A stretch of DNA of 64,000 bases from Oceanicola sp. 502str15. GTDB taxonomy: Bacteria > Pseudomonadota > Alphaproteobacteria > Rhodobacterales > Rhodobacteraceae. The translations under genes were made by a program, and so were the position numbers. Of this stretch, positions 52,751-61,120 are shown in pieces; the stretch's first letter is position 1, and each line of letters begins with the position of its first letter. The DNA is taken from contig NZ_WYDQ01000001.1 of the NCBI RefSeq assembly GCF_024105635.1, forward strand, positions 2,666,001 to 2,730,000. The letters run 5' to 3'. The notes below the pieces were generated by a model. That model had not been told where the DNA came from, ran no database searches, and was given only the letters and a program-made list of their open reading frames with translations.

Positions 52751-53655
52751 TGATCCGAGCAGCCCTGATCGCCCTTTCCATAGCTCTCCTGCCCGCGCTG
52801 GCCCCCGCGCCCGCAGAGGCGCAGCAGAAGGCCAACCGCCTCTTCGGCTCGCATCCCGAGGGTTCGAGGCAGCGCCCCGAGTCGATCGGCTTTTACTCCA
52901 AGGGCTGCGCCGCCGGCCTTGTCGAGCTGCCCGAAACCGGGCCGACATGGCAGGCCATGCGCCTTTCGCGCAACCGCAACTGGGGCCACCCCGACACCAT
53001 CGAATTCATCCAGCGGCTGTCGTCGGGCGTGCGCAAGTTCGGCTGGCCCGGCCTCTACATCGGCGACATCTCGCAGCCCCGCGGCGGCCCCATGGTGTCA
53101 GGCCATGCCAGCCATCAGGTCGGGCTGGATATCGACATCTGGATGGACAAGCCCCGCAGCCTCCGCCTGACACGCAACCAGCGCGAAAACCTCTCGGCCA
53201 CCTCGGTGCGCGCCTCCAGCCAGAAAACCGTCAACGGCAATTGGACCCCGGCCCATGCCGCCGTGCTGGAACTTGCCGCCCGCGACCCGGCCGTGGATCG
53301 CATCTTCGTGACGCCCCCGGTCAAGATCTACCTCTGCGAGCGAGCCAAGCGGCGCGACAAGAAATGGCTGCAGAAGATCCGCCCGCTCTACGGCCACCAC
53401 TATCACTTTCACGTCCGCCTCAAGTGCCCCAAGGGCTCGCGCGAGTGCGTGACCCAGCAGCCCACGGTCAACGAGCTTTCCAACGGGGGCGACGGCTGCG
53501 ACGAGACGCTCCAGTGGTGGGTGACAGACTACCTGAACCCGCCCAAGGTGAAGGCCGCCCCCAAGAAAGCCCCCGCGCCCAAAAAGAGGCACCCGCGCGA
53601 TTTCACCATGGCTGACCTGCCCCGCTCATGCGTCGGCGTTCTAAACTCGGACTGA
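52747..53655 (+). CDS. mepA: penicillin-insensitive murein endopeptidase
   Basis: A 302-residue exported LAS-type zinc endopeptidase that cuts D-alanyl-meso-DAP crosslinks. It has a signal peptide (ALIALSIALLPALAPAPAEA), metal ligands in SGHASHQVGLDIDIWM and HHYHFHVRLKCP, and a lysine/proline-rich tail. It begins in a 4-base overlap with the UMF1 gene, and its last 28 nt overlap the phytase-like gene, so the three are probably one transcript. Confidence 0.93.
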   Translation: MMIRAALIALSIALLPALAPAPAEAQQKANRLFGSHPEGSRQRPESIGFYSKGCAAGLVELPETGPTWQAMRLSRNRNWGHPDTIEFIQRLSSGVRKFGWPGLYIGDISQPRGGPMVSGHASHQVGLDIDIWMDKPRSLRLTRNQRENLSATSVRASSQKTVNGNWTPAHAAVLELAARDPAVDRIFVTPPVKIYLCERAKRRDKKWLQKIRPLYGHHYHFHVRLKCPKGSRECVTQQPTVNELSNGGDGCDETLQWWVTDYLNPPKVKAAPKKAPAPKKRHPRDFTMADLPRSCVGVLNSD

Positions 53656-54533
53656 CGCTCACCGCGCTCGCACTGCTTTCCGGTCTCGCCCTCGCGGCGG
53701 GGCAAGGGGGTGGGCGCGTGGCGGCGGTGAGCCTCGGCAGCAGCAATGCCGAAACCCGCTTTGGCGGGTTTTCCGGCATCGAGGTTTCCGACGACGGCAC
53801 CCGGTTCTGGGCGCTGTCCGACCGCGCCGCGCTGGCCGAGGGGCGGCTCGTCCGCAACGGGGCGGGCAGGCTCACCGGGGTCGAGATCACCGGCCATTCC
53901 CGCCTGACCGACCCGGACGGCCACGCGGTCAACGGCTACGAGAGCGATGCCGAGGGGCTGGCCCGACGGGCCGATGGCCGGTTCTACGTATCGTTCGAGG
54001 GCTATCACCGCATCTGGACCTGGCGCGGCGAAGACATCATGCAGGGCGGCGAAGCGGCCTGGCTGCCCCGCCACCCCGACTTCAAGACGCTGCAGAACAA
54101 CTCGGCGCTCGAAGCCCTCGCGATCAGCCCCGACGGGGCGCTCTACACCCTGCCGGAACGCTCGGGCAGCTACAGCACCCCCTTCCCCGTCTATCGCTAC
54201 GCCGAGGGCGCATGGGCCAAGGTCGGCGCGGTGGAGCGGCAGGGCGAGTGGCTGCCCGTGGGCGCGGACTTTGACGACAGGGGCCGGTTGACCCTGCTCT
54301 GGCGCCATTTCACCGGCTACGGCTTTTCCAGCCGCATCACCCGCCACGAGATGACCGGCTCCATCTGGCCCGCACGCGTGCTCTACGAGACCAACCCGCT
54401 CACCCACGGCAACCTCGAAGGCCTGTCGCTCTGGCGCGACGCCGATGGGCAGCTGCGGGCGGTCATGGTGTCGGACGACAACTTCAAGGGCTACCAGCGC
54501 AGCGAGATCGTCGAGGTGCTGCTGCCCGACTGA
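53628..54533 (+). CDS. esterase-like activity of phytase family protein
   Basis: A 301-residue exported protein with an Arg-rich N-terminus and signal peptide (LGLTLTALALLSGLALAAGQ). The beta-propeller-like pattern of the esterase-like phytase family (COG4246) is seen: RFGGFSGIEVSDDGTRFWAL, YESDAEGLARRADGRFYVSF, ALEALAISPDGALYTLPERS and GNLEGLSLWRDADGQLRAVM. The overlap with mepA suggests periplasmic coexpression. Substrate unknown. Confidence 0.85.
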   Translation: MRRRSKLGLTLTALALLSGLALAAGQGGGRVAAVSLGSSNAETRFGGFSGIEVSDDGTRFWALSDRAALAEGRLVRNGAGRLTGVEITGHSRLTDPDGHAVNGYESDAEGLARRADGRFYVSFEGYHRIWTWRGEDIMQGGEAAWLPRHPDFKTLQNNSALEALAISPDGALYTLPERSGSYSTPFPVYRYAEGAWAKVGAVERQGEWLPVGADFDDRGRLTLLWRHFTGYGFSSRITRHEMTGSIWPARVLYETNPLTHGNLEGLSLWRDADGQLRAVMVSDDNFKGYQRSEIVEVLLPD

Positions 54534-54574
54534 AGGCTTGCAATGCAGGCTAGGCGGCGCTATTCCCCCGCCGT

Positions 54575-54600
54575 CCCGCAGGGTGCGGGGCCAAGTCCCC
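54575..54600 (+). promoter_or_regulatory. competing hairpins before the queuosine-precursor transporter
   Basis: CCCGCA-GGG-TGCGGG (54575-54589) and GGGG...CCCC (54587-54600) share bases, so only one can form. This could be a small regulatory leader, but it does not match a riboswitch I recognise. Confidence 0.25.
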
Positions 54601-54627
54601 GACCACCTTGATAAAACGGGCCATATC

Positions 54628-55254
54628 ATGAAGACCAATCTCGTCATCGGCGTTCTCGCCATGGCCGCCGTCGTGGTGGCTTCCAACATCCTCGTCCAGC
54701 ACCTTCTGGGCGATTGGCTGACCTGGGGCGCGCTCACCTACCCCGTCGCCTTCCTCGTTACCGACACGATGAACCGCCTCTACGGCGCGCGCACCGCCCG
54801 CAAGGTGGTGGTCGCCGGCTTCCTCGTCGGCGTCGCCTGCTCCTTCGTCGGCTCGCAGATCCAGGGCGAGTTCGGCCCGCTGGTCACGCTCCGCGTGGCG
54901 CTCGGCTCCGGCCTCGCTTTTCTTTCCGCCCAATTGTTGGACGTTGCGGTCTTCGACCGGATGCGTGCGCGGGCATGGTGGCAAGCGCCGCTGGGCTCCA
55001 CCCTGGTCGGCAGCACCGTCGACACGGTGATCTTCTTCTCCATCGCCTTCGCCGCCACCTTCAACGGCATCGAGCCGGCCAACGTGCCGGGCTGGGCGCA
55101 GGAGGCGATTCCGCTTTTGGGGCAAGGCCCGGCGGCCCCGCTCTGGGTGTCGCTCGCGGTGGCCGACTGGGGCGTGAAGCTGGCGCTCGCGGCCCTCGCT
55201 CTGGTGCCCTTCCGCCTGCTGACCGCAAATCTCGCGGGTGCAGAAAAAGTTTGA
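54628..55254 (+). CDS. queuosine precursor transporter (VUT/YhhQ family)
   Basis: A 208-residue membrane protein with about six helices and the VUT family signature ALTYPVAFLVTDTMNRLYGA and SQLLDVAVFDR-type motif (SAQLLDVAVFDRMRA). It imports preQ0 or preQ1 for queuosine modification of tRNA. The start at 54628 lacks a strong Shine-Dalgarno site. The arfB leader begins at its stop codon. Confidence 0.88.
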   Translation: MKTNLVIGVLAMAAVVVASNILVQHLLGDWLTWGALTYPVAFLVTDTMNRLYGARTARKVVVAGFLVGVACSFVGSQIQGEFGPLVTLRVALGSGLAFLSAQLLDVAVFDRMRARAWWQAPLGSTLVGSTVDTVIFFSIAFAATFNGIEPANVPGWAQEAIPLLGQGPAAPLWVSLAVADWGVKLALAALALVPFRLLTANLAGAEKV

Positions 55255-55256
55255 CA
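55251..55256 (+). promoter_or_regulatory. possible -35 element of the arfB leader transcript
   Basis: A perfect TTGACA overlaps the transporter stop codon. No good -10 is visible 16-18 nt downstream, so the promoter call is tentative. Confidence 0.3.
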
Positions 55257-55302
55257 GGGGGAGCCTTCCTGATTCACGCTGAACTTGCGTTTTTCAACAG
55301 CT

Positions 55303-55318
55303 GAAAGGAGGTGATCCA
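55303..55318 (+). promoter_or_regulatory. extended Shine-Dalgarno site of the leader ORF
   Basis: GAAAGGAGGTGATCCA complements the conserved 16S rRNA 3' end over about 16 nt, far beyond the usual 4-7. The AGGAGG core is 7 nt from the GTG at 55319. Confidence 0.75.
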
Positions 55319-55375
55319 GTGTCGAGAGCTACATTGGAGAGAGGTGTCGGGACAACAGTGGAGGTTCGCTCGTAG
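55319..55375 (+). CDS. 18-residue leader peptide upstream of arfB
   Basis: GTG-initiated ORF encoding MSRATLERGVGTTVEVRS, ending in TAG. The extended Shine-Dalgarno match immediately upstream makes translation very likely. The peptide has no signal sequence or known motif. It ends 116 nt before arfB, with two hairpin/T-tract structures between. It probably acts as a regulatory leader or a ribosome-loading site; function is inferred. Confidence 0.55.
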   Translation: MSRATLERGVGTTVEVRS

Positions 55376-55385
55376 GGCTACCCCT

Positions 55386-55405
55386 GCGGCGTGAACGTCG
55401 CTTTT
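55386..55405 (+). terminator. first hairpin/T-tract after the leader ORF
   Basis: GCGGCG-TGAA-CGTCGC (one G-U pair) followed by TTTT, 10 nt after the leader stop codon. Short, so possibly an attenuator component. Confidence 0.4.
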
Positions 55406-55445
55406 GGCTGAGGTCTAACCGACCCCGCCTCCATTAAGTTCGATA

Positions 55446-55476
55446 GGGCCGTTCCGACATCCGGGGCGGCCCTTTT
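55446..55476 (+). terminator. terminator-like hairpin just before arfB
   Basis: GGGCCGTTCC (55446-55455) pairs with GGGGCGGCCC (55463-55472), ten pairs including two G-U, 7-nt loop, then TTTT. It lies 16 nt before the arfB ATG, in the position of an attenuator. Confidence 0.55.
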
Positions 55477-55491
55477 GACAGGAAAGAACAG

Positions 55492-55917
55492 ATGCCGATC
55501 AAGGTAAACGAGCAGATCACCATCGAGGATTGGGAAGTGAGCGAGGTCTTCACCACCTCGCAGGGGCCGGGCGGGCAGAACGTCAACAAGGTGGCCACCG
55601 CCGTCGAGCTGCGCTTCGCCGCCGCCAATTCGCCCAACCTGCCGCCGCCGGTCAAATCCCGCTTGCGCAGGCTCGCCGGGCGGCGCTGGACCGAGGGCGG
55701 CGAGTTGCTGCTGCTGGTGCAGGAAACCCGTTCACAGGCGCAGAACCGCGAGATCGCCCGCGAGCGGCTGGCCGAGCTGATCCGCAAGGCCTGCGAAAAG
55801 CCCAAGCGCCGCATCGCCACCCGCCCCACCCTCGGCTCCAAGAAGCGCCGCTTGAAGGCCAAGAAAGTGCGCGGCGAGGTCAAGGCCATGCGCGGCAAGG
55901 TCGACCCCGACGGGTGA
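55492..55917 (+). CDS. arfB: alternative ribosome-rescue peptidyl-tRNA hydrolase ArfB
   Basis: A 141-residue ArfB/YaeJ protein that hydrolyses peptidyl-tRNA on stalled ribosomes lacking a stop codon. The catalytic GGQ is at residues 27-29 (TSQGPGGQNVNKVAT), and the basic C-terminal tail that enters the empty mRNA channel (GSKKRRLKAKKVRGEVKAMR) is intact. AGGAAAG precedes the ATG. The unusual leader at 55251-55476 suggests control linked to ribosome availability. Confidence 0.93.
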   Translation: MPIKVNEQITIEDWEVSEVFTTSQGPGGQNVNKVATAVELRFAAANSPNLPPPVKSRLRRLAGRRWTEGGELLLLVQETRSQAQNREIARERLAELIRKACEKPKRRIATRPTLGSKKRRLKAKKVRGEVKAMRGKVDPDG

Positions 55918-55924
55918 TGCGCCT

Positions 55925-55948
55925 GTAGGGTGGGTGAAACCCACCACC
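55925..55948. repeat. dispersed palindrome, GGGTGAAACCC family
   Basis: GTAG followed by GGTGGGTGAAACCCACCACC, between the convergent arfB and tauE-like genes. It shares 18 of 20 positions with 44061-44080 and the GTAGGG lead with the GGCGGGAC family. Confidence 0.65.
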
Positions 55949-55952
55949 CCGG

Positions 55953-56783
55953 TCACCCCAAGGCCGACCAGAGCATCTTGAGCGCCGAAAGAAACAGAAA
56001 CGCCGCAAAGGCCAGCTTCAGCCGCGCCGGATCGAGGCTATGCGCGATCTTTGAGCCCACCGGCGCGGTAAAGACCGAGGCCGAGAAGATCAGCACCGCC
56101 GCGGGCAGCGAGACATAGCCCAGTGAATAGGGCGGGCGCAGCGGCACGCCGAGGCCCGACCAGATGAAGCCGATCACCGCCGGCACCGCGATCACCAGCC
56201 CGAAGGCCGCCGCCGTGCCCACCGCCCGGTGCACCGGAAAGGAAAAGGCGGTGAGCGTGGGCACCGAAAGCGTGCCCCCGCCAATTCCCATCAGCGCCGA
56301 GAACACCCCGATGAATCCCGGCACCAGCCCGCGCGTCACCGGCCCCTTGGGCAGCTCGTCGGCCAGCACGATCTTTTTGGGCAGGGCCATGTTGATGGCC
56401 ACCAGCAGCGCGATGACGCCGAAAATCAGAGTCAGCCCGCTCGAGGCGATCACCTTCGAGAGCAACCCGCCAATGAGCGCGCCCACAAAGATCACCGGCG
56501 CCCAGCTCTTCAGCAGGTCGGCGTCGATCGCGCCCTTCTTGTGGTGGCTCCGCGCCGAGCTGATGCTTGTGGGAATGATCGTCGCCAGCGATGTCGCCAC
56601 CGCCACATGCATCGCCACCGCATCGGGCACCCCGAGCCATCCGAACAGCCAGAACAGCACCGGCACGATCACGATGCCGCCGCCAACGCCCAGAAGCCCG
56701 GCCAGCACCCCGGCCACGGCCCCCGTCGCCACCAGCCCCACGGCGAGCGCGATCAGCAGACCCAATGAATAGGTGTCGCTCAA
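55953..56783 (-). CDS. TauE/SafE-family membrane exporter
   Basis: A 276-residue protein with about eight hydrophobic segments and the duplicated TauE/SafE motifs GVLAGLLGVGGGIVIVPVLF and FSALMGIGGGTLSVPTLTAF. Relatives export sulfite or sulfonates. The start is TTG overlapping the pncB stop (TTGA); the open frame continuing upstream lies inside pncB. Coupling to pncB suggests a link with NAD precursor handling, which is inference. Confidence 0.85.
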   Translation of the reverse strand: MSDTYSLGLLIALAVGLVATGAVAGVLAGLLGVGGGIVIVPVLFWLFGWLGVPDAVAMHVAVATSLATIIPTSISSARSHHKKGAIDADLLKSWAPVIFVGALIGGLLSKVIASSGLTLIFGVIALLVAINMALPKKIVLADELPKGPVTRGLVPGFIGVFSALMGIGGGTLSVPTLTAFSFPVHRAVGTAAAFGLVIAVPAVIGFIWSGLGVPLRPPYSLGYVSLPAAVLIFSASVFTAPVGSKIAHSLDPARLKLAFAAFLFLSALKMLWSALG

Positions 56784-58072
56784 ACGATAACCTCCTGCGC
56801 CTGCTGCGCCCCCACGTCGAAGACCCGCTTGTAGCGCGCGATCTCCTCCGCCGGGCCCATCGCCTTCTTCGGGTTGTCCGAGAGCTTCACCGTCGGCCGT
56901 CCGTTGGCCGACACCGCCTTGCAGACTAGGCTGAACGGCGCCAATGCGTCCTGTGGGGTGAGGCCGCGGAAATCGTTGGTCAGCAGCGTGCCCCAGCCGA
57001 AAGACACCCGAACCCGGCCCCGAAACTGCGCCGCAAGCTCTTCGATCTTTTCCACGTCGAGCCCGTCGGAGAAGATCACCAGCTTCTTGGTCGGGTCTTC
57101 GCCGCGCGACTTCCACCACTTGATCGCCACCTCGGCCCCCTCCGCCGGATCGCCCGAGTCGATGCGGATGCCGGTCCAGCCCGCGAGCCAGTCGGGTGCG
57201 TTGTCCAGAAAGCCCTGGGTGCCGTAGGTGTCGGGCAGGATCATGCGCAGGTTGCCGTCATGCTCCTCGTGCCAGTCGGAGAGCACGTCATAGGGGGCTT
57301 GGGCCAACGCGGCGTCATCCTCGGCCAGCGCGGCATAGACCATGGGCAGCTCGTGGGCATTCGTGCCGATCGCCTCGAGGTCGCGGTTCTTGGCGATCAG
57401 GCAGTTGGAGGTGCCGGTGAACTTGTCGCCAAGCCCCTCCACCATCGCCCGCACGCACCAGTCCTGCCACAGGAAGCTGTGCCGCCGCCGGGTGCCGAAA
57501 TCCGCCAGCTTCAACCCGTCGACCTCCTTCAGCCGCTCGATCTTTTCCCAGAGCTTGGTCATCGCGCGGGCATAGAGCACCTGAAGCTCGAACCGCGCCA
57601 TCTGGTTCAGCACCGCCCGGCCCCGCAGCTCCATCAGCACCGCCAGCGCCGGAATTTCCCAAAGCATCACCTCGGGCCAGGAGCCTTCGAAGGTCAGCTC
57701 ATACTGGTCGCCCACCCGCTCGAGGTGATAGGCGGGCAGCCGCAGGTTCTCGAACCACTCCATGAAGTCGGACCGGAACATCTGCCGCTTGCCATAAAAC
57801 GTGTTGCCCCGCAGCCAGGTGCTCTCGCCCCGGGTCAGCGAGAGCGAGCGGATATGGTCGAGCTGTTCGCGTAGCTCCCCCTCGTCGATCAGCTTGGCCA
57901 GCGGCACCGACTTGGTGCGGTTGATCAGGCTGAACGTCACCTGCGTGTCGGGCTTGTTGCGAAACACCGACTGGCACATCAGCAGCTTGTAGAAATCGGT
58001 GTCGATGAGCGACCTTACGATGGGGTCGATCTTCCACTTGTGATTGTAGACGCGGCTGGCGATGTCGACCAT
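56780..58072 (-). CDS. pncB: nicotinate phosphoribosyltransferase
   Basis: A 430-residue NAPRTase making nicotinate mononucleotide from nicotinate and PRPP. It has the N-terminal IDTDFYKLLMCQSVF, the catalytic LADFGTRRRHSFLWQ (phosphorylated histidine region) and the GIRIDSGDPAEGAEVA phosphoribose site. GGAGGACC precedes the ATG. It works downstream of PncA, encoded two genes upstream in the same unit. Confidence 0.96.
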   Translation of the reverse strand: MVDIASRVYNHKWKIDPIVRSLIDTDFYKLLMCQSVFRNKPDTQVTFSLINRTKSVPLAKLIDEGELREQLDHIRSLSLTRGESTWLRGNTFYGKRQMFRSDFMEWFENLRLPAYHLERVGDQYELTFEGSWPEVMLWEIPALAVLMELRGRAVLNQMARFELQVLYARAMTKLWEKIERLKEVDGLKLADFGTRRRHSFLWQDWCVRAMVEGLGDKFTGTSNCLIAKNRDLEAIGTNAHELPMVYAALAEDDAALAQAPYDVLSDWHEEHDGNLRMILPDTYGTQGFLDNAPDWLAGWTGIRIDSGDPAEGAEVAIKWWKSRGEDPTKKLVIFSDGLDVEKIEELAAQFRGRVRVSFGWGTLLTNDFRGLTPQDALAPFSLVCKAVSANGRPTVKLSDNPKKAMGPAEEIARYKRVFDVGAQQAQEVIV

Positions 58073-58139
58073 CTGGTCCTCCGGAGTGCTGCCGGGTGGT
58101 TATTTCAAGCGGGGCCGGGGGAGTCCAGCGGGAGGCGGG

Positions 58140-58853
58140 TCATGTCGCGTCTTTCAGGTTCACCCGCGCCGAAAGCTCTTCGCGGGTTTCCACCCGCTCG
58201 GAGTAGCGGTCTACCAGGTGATCCTTGATGTCGCGGGTCAGCAGGGTGAAGCGCACCAGCTCCTCCATCACGTCGACCATCCGGTTATAGAAGGGCGAAG
58301 GCTTCATCCGCCCGTTTTCGAACTCGTTCGAGGCCCGCGCCACCGAACTCTGGTTCGGTATCGTCAGCAGCCGCATCCAGCGGCCCAGAATGCGCATCTG
58401 GTTCACCGAGTTGAAGCTTTGCGACCCACCCGAAACCTGCATCAGCGCCAGTGTCTTGCCCTGCGTGGGCCGCACCCCGCCAATCGGTGAAAGCGGAATC
58501 CAGTCCACCTGGTTCTTGAGGATGCCGGTCATCGCGCCGTGGCGTTCGGGGGATGACCAGACCATGCCCTCGCACCACATCACCATCTCGCGCAACTCAA
58601 CCACCTTGGGGTGATCTGCGGGCGCATCGTCGGGCAGGGGCAGGCCGGAGGGGTTGAAAATGCGGGTCTCGCAGCCGAGCCTTTCCAGCACCCGCGCCGC
58701 CTCTTCGACCATCAGGCGGGAATAGGCCACCTCCCGCAACGAGCCGTAGAGCAGCAGAATCCGCGCCGGATGGCCGCTTTGCTCCCGTGGAAAAAGCTGG
58801 TCGGGTTCGGGCGCGCGAAAGCTGGCCTCGTCGAGGTGTGGGGTATCGGTCAT
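58140..58853 (-). CDS. arsH: ArsH-like NADPH-dependent FMN reductase
   Basis: A 237-residue flavodoxin-fold protein of the ArsH type: [22 protein letters not shown] (FMN phosphate loop), [33 protein letters not shown] and [14 protein letters not shown] loop ([18 protein letters not shown]). ArsH oxidises organoarsenicals or reduces metal ions and quinones. No other ars gene is near; it lies between pncA and pncB, so a redox role in this unit is possible. GGAGG precedes the ATG at 58853. Confidence 0.9.
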   Translation of the reverse strand: MTDTPHLDEASFRAPEPDQLFPREQSGHPARILLLYGSLREVAYSRLMVEEAARVLERLGCETRIFNPSGLPLPDDAPADHPKVVELREMVMWCEGMVWSSPERHGAMTGILKNQVDWIPLSPIGGVRPTQGKTLALMQVSGGSQSFNSVNQMRILGRWMRLLTIPNQSSVARASNEFENGRMKPSPFYNRMVDVMEELVRFTLLTRDIKDHLVDRYSERVETREELSARVNLKDAT

Positions 58854-58904
58854 CTGGCCTCCGGGCCGGTGTTTCGGATGGCAGAACAAGCCTGCCCTAC
58901 AGGT

Positions 58905-59504
58905 TCACTCCACCAGCACGCCCGCACCGCGCATACCCTCCATGGCCGCCTTCAGCGAGCCGTCGAGGTCGATGGCGCGGCAAAGGTCGGTGCGCACGGT
59001 CACGGTGAAGCCGAGCTTGGCGGCATCGACGGCGGAGAAGTTCACGCAGTAATCGGTCGCCAGCCCCACCATGGTCAGCTTCTCGATCCCGCGCGTGCGC
59101 AGGTAGCCCTCCAACCCGGTCGGGGTGGTGTGATCGTTCTCGAAGAAGGCCGAATAGCTGTCGATCCGCGGGTTGTAGCCCTTACGCAGGATCAGGTCGG
59201 CGCGCGTGGTGTCCAGATCGGCATGACACTCCGCCCCCGCGCTGCCCTGAATGCAGTGATCAGGCCAGAGCACCTGCGGGCCATAGGGCATGTCGATCAT
59301 CGAGAACGGCTCGGCCCCGGGGTGGCCCGAGGCGAAGGACGAATGCCCCTCGGGGTGCCAGTCCTGCGTCAGCACGACGGCGGGAAACTCCGCCATCAGC
59401 GCGTTGATGCCCGGAACAATCGTATCGCCCCCCTCAACGGCAAGCGCCCCGCCGGGGCAAAAGTCGTTCTGCACGTCGATCACGATGAGGGCACTGTCGG
59501 GCAT
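58905..59504 (-). CDS. pncA: nicotinamidase
   Basis: A 199-residue isochorismatase-fold amidase converting nicotinamide to nicotinate. The triad is visible: Asp in LIVIDVQNDFCPGG, Lys in LRKGYNP and Cys in LATDYCVNFSA, with metal ligands in VLTQDWHPEGH. AGGAGA is 6 nt before the ATG at 59504. First gene of the pncA-arsH-pncB-tauE unit. Confidence 0.95.
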   Translation of the reverse strand: MPDSALIVIDVQNDFCPGGALAVEGGDTIVPGINALMAEFPAVVLTQDWHPEGHSSFASGHPGAEPFSMIDMPYGPQVLWPDHCIQGSAGAECHADLDTTRADLILRKGYNPRIDSYSAFFENDHTTPTGLEGYLRTRGIEKLTMVGLATDYCVNFSAVDAAKLGFTVTVRTDLCRAIDLDGSLKAAMEGMRGAGVLVE

Positions 59505-59630
59505 GGGCGGTCTCCTGTGGCTGGCGCGAAAGGTAGCAGCGAGGCGGGGCGGGTCAATCTCTGCGGGTTGAACTTGCCCGCGCCCGACCCAATTGGAAGG
59601 AGCGGGAGGACAGAGCAAAAGGAAAACCCA

Positions 59631-60173
59631 ATGAAATCAATCGGCGTGATCGTCGGCAGCCTGCGTGAAGGCTCGCTCAACCGCAAACTGGCCGAAGCCG
59701 TGGCCGGGATCGCCTCGGACCTGATGGACTTCTCCCCCATCGAGATCGGCGAACTGCCCCATTACAACGACGATCTCTGGTCCGGTCCGCCCGCCGAAGT
59801 CACCGCCTTCAAAAGCGCCATTGATGCGGTCGACGGTTTTCTCTTCGTGATCCCCGAATACAACCGCAACCTGCCCGGCTTCGTTGCCAACGCGCTCGAC
59901 TGGGGCTCGCGGCCTTGGGGCAAGAGCACCTGGGTCGGCAAGCCCGCCGCCGTGATGAGCGCCTCGCCCGGTGCGATCAGCGGGGCCGTTGCCGCCCAGC
60001 ACATGCGGATGCGGGGCGTGGCGCTGGGGATGCACGTGATGGGCCATCCCGAGGTCTACATGCGCACCGACGGCGAGTTTTTCTCCGAAACCGGCGAGAT
60101 CGCCCGGGAAGATACCGCGAAGTTCCTGCGGACATGGGCAGAGACCTTCGCCACCTTCGCCGAGAAGTTCTGA
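59631..60173 (+). CDS. NADPH-dependent FMN reductase (ChrR/YieF-like)
   Basis: A 180-residue flavodoxin-like quinone or chromate reductase: IGVIVGSLREGSLNRKLAEA, FVIPEYNRNLPGFVANALDW and AVMSASPGAISGAVAAQHM. AAAGGAAA precedes the ATG. It is divergent from pncA; with ArsH it gives two flavin reductases flanking the NAD-salvage operon. Confidence 0.92.
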   Translation: MKSIGVIVGSLREGSLNRKLAEAVAGIASDLMDFSPIEIGELPHYNDDLWSGPPAEVTAFKSAIDAVDGFLFVIPEYNRNLPGFVANALDWGSRPWGKSTWVGKPAAVMSASPGAISGAVAAQHMRMRGVALGMHVMGHPEVYMRTDGEFFSETGEIAREDTAKFLRTWAETFATFAEKF

Positions 60174-60211
60174 ACCCCTTCTTTGCATTGCCTGAGGGCG
60201 CGGCGAGCGCT

Positions 60212-61120
60212 ATGCCGCGCCCCATGTTCACCGTCGCCGCGCTCTACAAGTTTGCCCCCTTCCCCGACCCCGCCGCGCTGCAGGGGCCGCTGAAGGCGCT
60301 CTGCGAGGCCAAGGGGCTCTGCGGCTCGCTGCTGCTCGCGCCCGAGGGGATCAACGGCACAGTCGCCGGGCCGCGCGCCGGGATCGACGCGCTGATTGCG
60401 CATATCAAGACACTCCCGGGCTGCGCGGACCTTGAATGGAAGGAAAGCGAGGCACCCGAGCGCCCCTTCCGCCGCATGAAGGTGCGCCTCAAGCGCGAGA
60501 TCGTCACCCTCGGTATCGAGGGCGTGGACCCGACGGCCTCGGTCGGCACCTATGTGGCCCCCGCCGAGTGGAACGCGCTGATCGACGCGCCCGACGTGGC
60601 GGTGATCGACACCCGCAACGATTACGAGGTCGCCATCGGAACCTTCGAGGGCGCCGTTAACCCCGAAACCGCGAGCTTCGGCGAGTTTCCGGCCTGGTGG
60701 CAAGCCAACAAGGCGCAGTTCGACGGCAAGCGGGTGGCGATGTTCTGCACCGGCGGCATCCGCTGCGAGAAATCCACCAACTACCTGAAGTCGCAGGGGG
60801 TTGAAGAGGTGTTCCACCTTCAGGGCGGCATCCTGAAGTATCTCGAAGAGGTGCCGGAGGCGACCAGCCGCTGGAACGGCGAGTGCTATGTCTTCGACAG
60901 CCGCGTCTCGGTTGGCCACGGGCTGACACCGGGCGACTACCGGCTTTGCCACGCCTGCGGGCGTCCGGTTTCAGCCGCCGACCGTGACGCCCCCGCCTAT
61001 GAGGAAGGCGTGCAATGCCCGGCCTGCGTGGGCGAGTATTCCGCCGAAGACCGCGCCCGCTTCCGCGAACGCCAGCGCCAGCTTGCACTCGCCCGCACCC
61101 GCGCTAACTCCGCGCAATGA
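60212..61120 (+). CDS. trhO: tRNA uridine(34) hydroxylase TrhO (rhodanese-like)
   Basis: A 302-residue YceA/TrhO protein that makes 5-hydroxyuridine in tRNA with O2. It has the N-terminal acylphosphatase-like domain (GSLLLAPEGINGTVAG), the rhodanese domain with active Cys in VAMFCTGGIRCEKSTNYL, and C-terminal zinc-like cysteine pairs (LCHACGRP, VQCPACVGEY). Start at 60212 or the ATG four codons later. Its stop overlaps the hemerythrin gene (ATGA). Confidence 0.93.
   Translation: MPRPMFTVAALYKFAPFPDPAALQGPLKALCEAKGLCGSLLLAPEGINGTVAGPRAGIDALIAHIKTLPGCADLEWKESEAPERPFRRMKVRLKREIVTLGIEGVDPTASVGTYVAPAEWNALIDAPDVAVIDTRNDYEVAIGTFEGAVNPETASFGEFPAWWQANKAQFDGKRVAMFCTGGIRCEKSTNYLKSQGVEEVFHLQGGILKYLEEVPEATSRWNGECYVFDSRVSVGHGLTPGDYRLCHACGRPVSAADRDAPAYEEGVQCPACVGEYSAEDRARFRERQRQLALARTRANSAQ

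Noticed and set aside
54541..54627. preQ1 riboswitch before the VUT transporter
   Set aside because: The conserved preQ1-I stem, C-rich loop and A-rich tail pairing are not present in the right order; kept only as a low-interest leader.
55303..55318. Possible fragment of 16S rRNA
   Set aside because: The sequence is the reverse complement of the 16S 3' end only, not a piece of rRNA, and no further rRNA similarity flanks it; it acts as a Shine-Dalgarno site.
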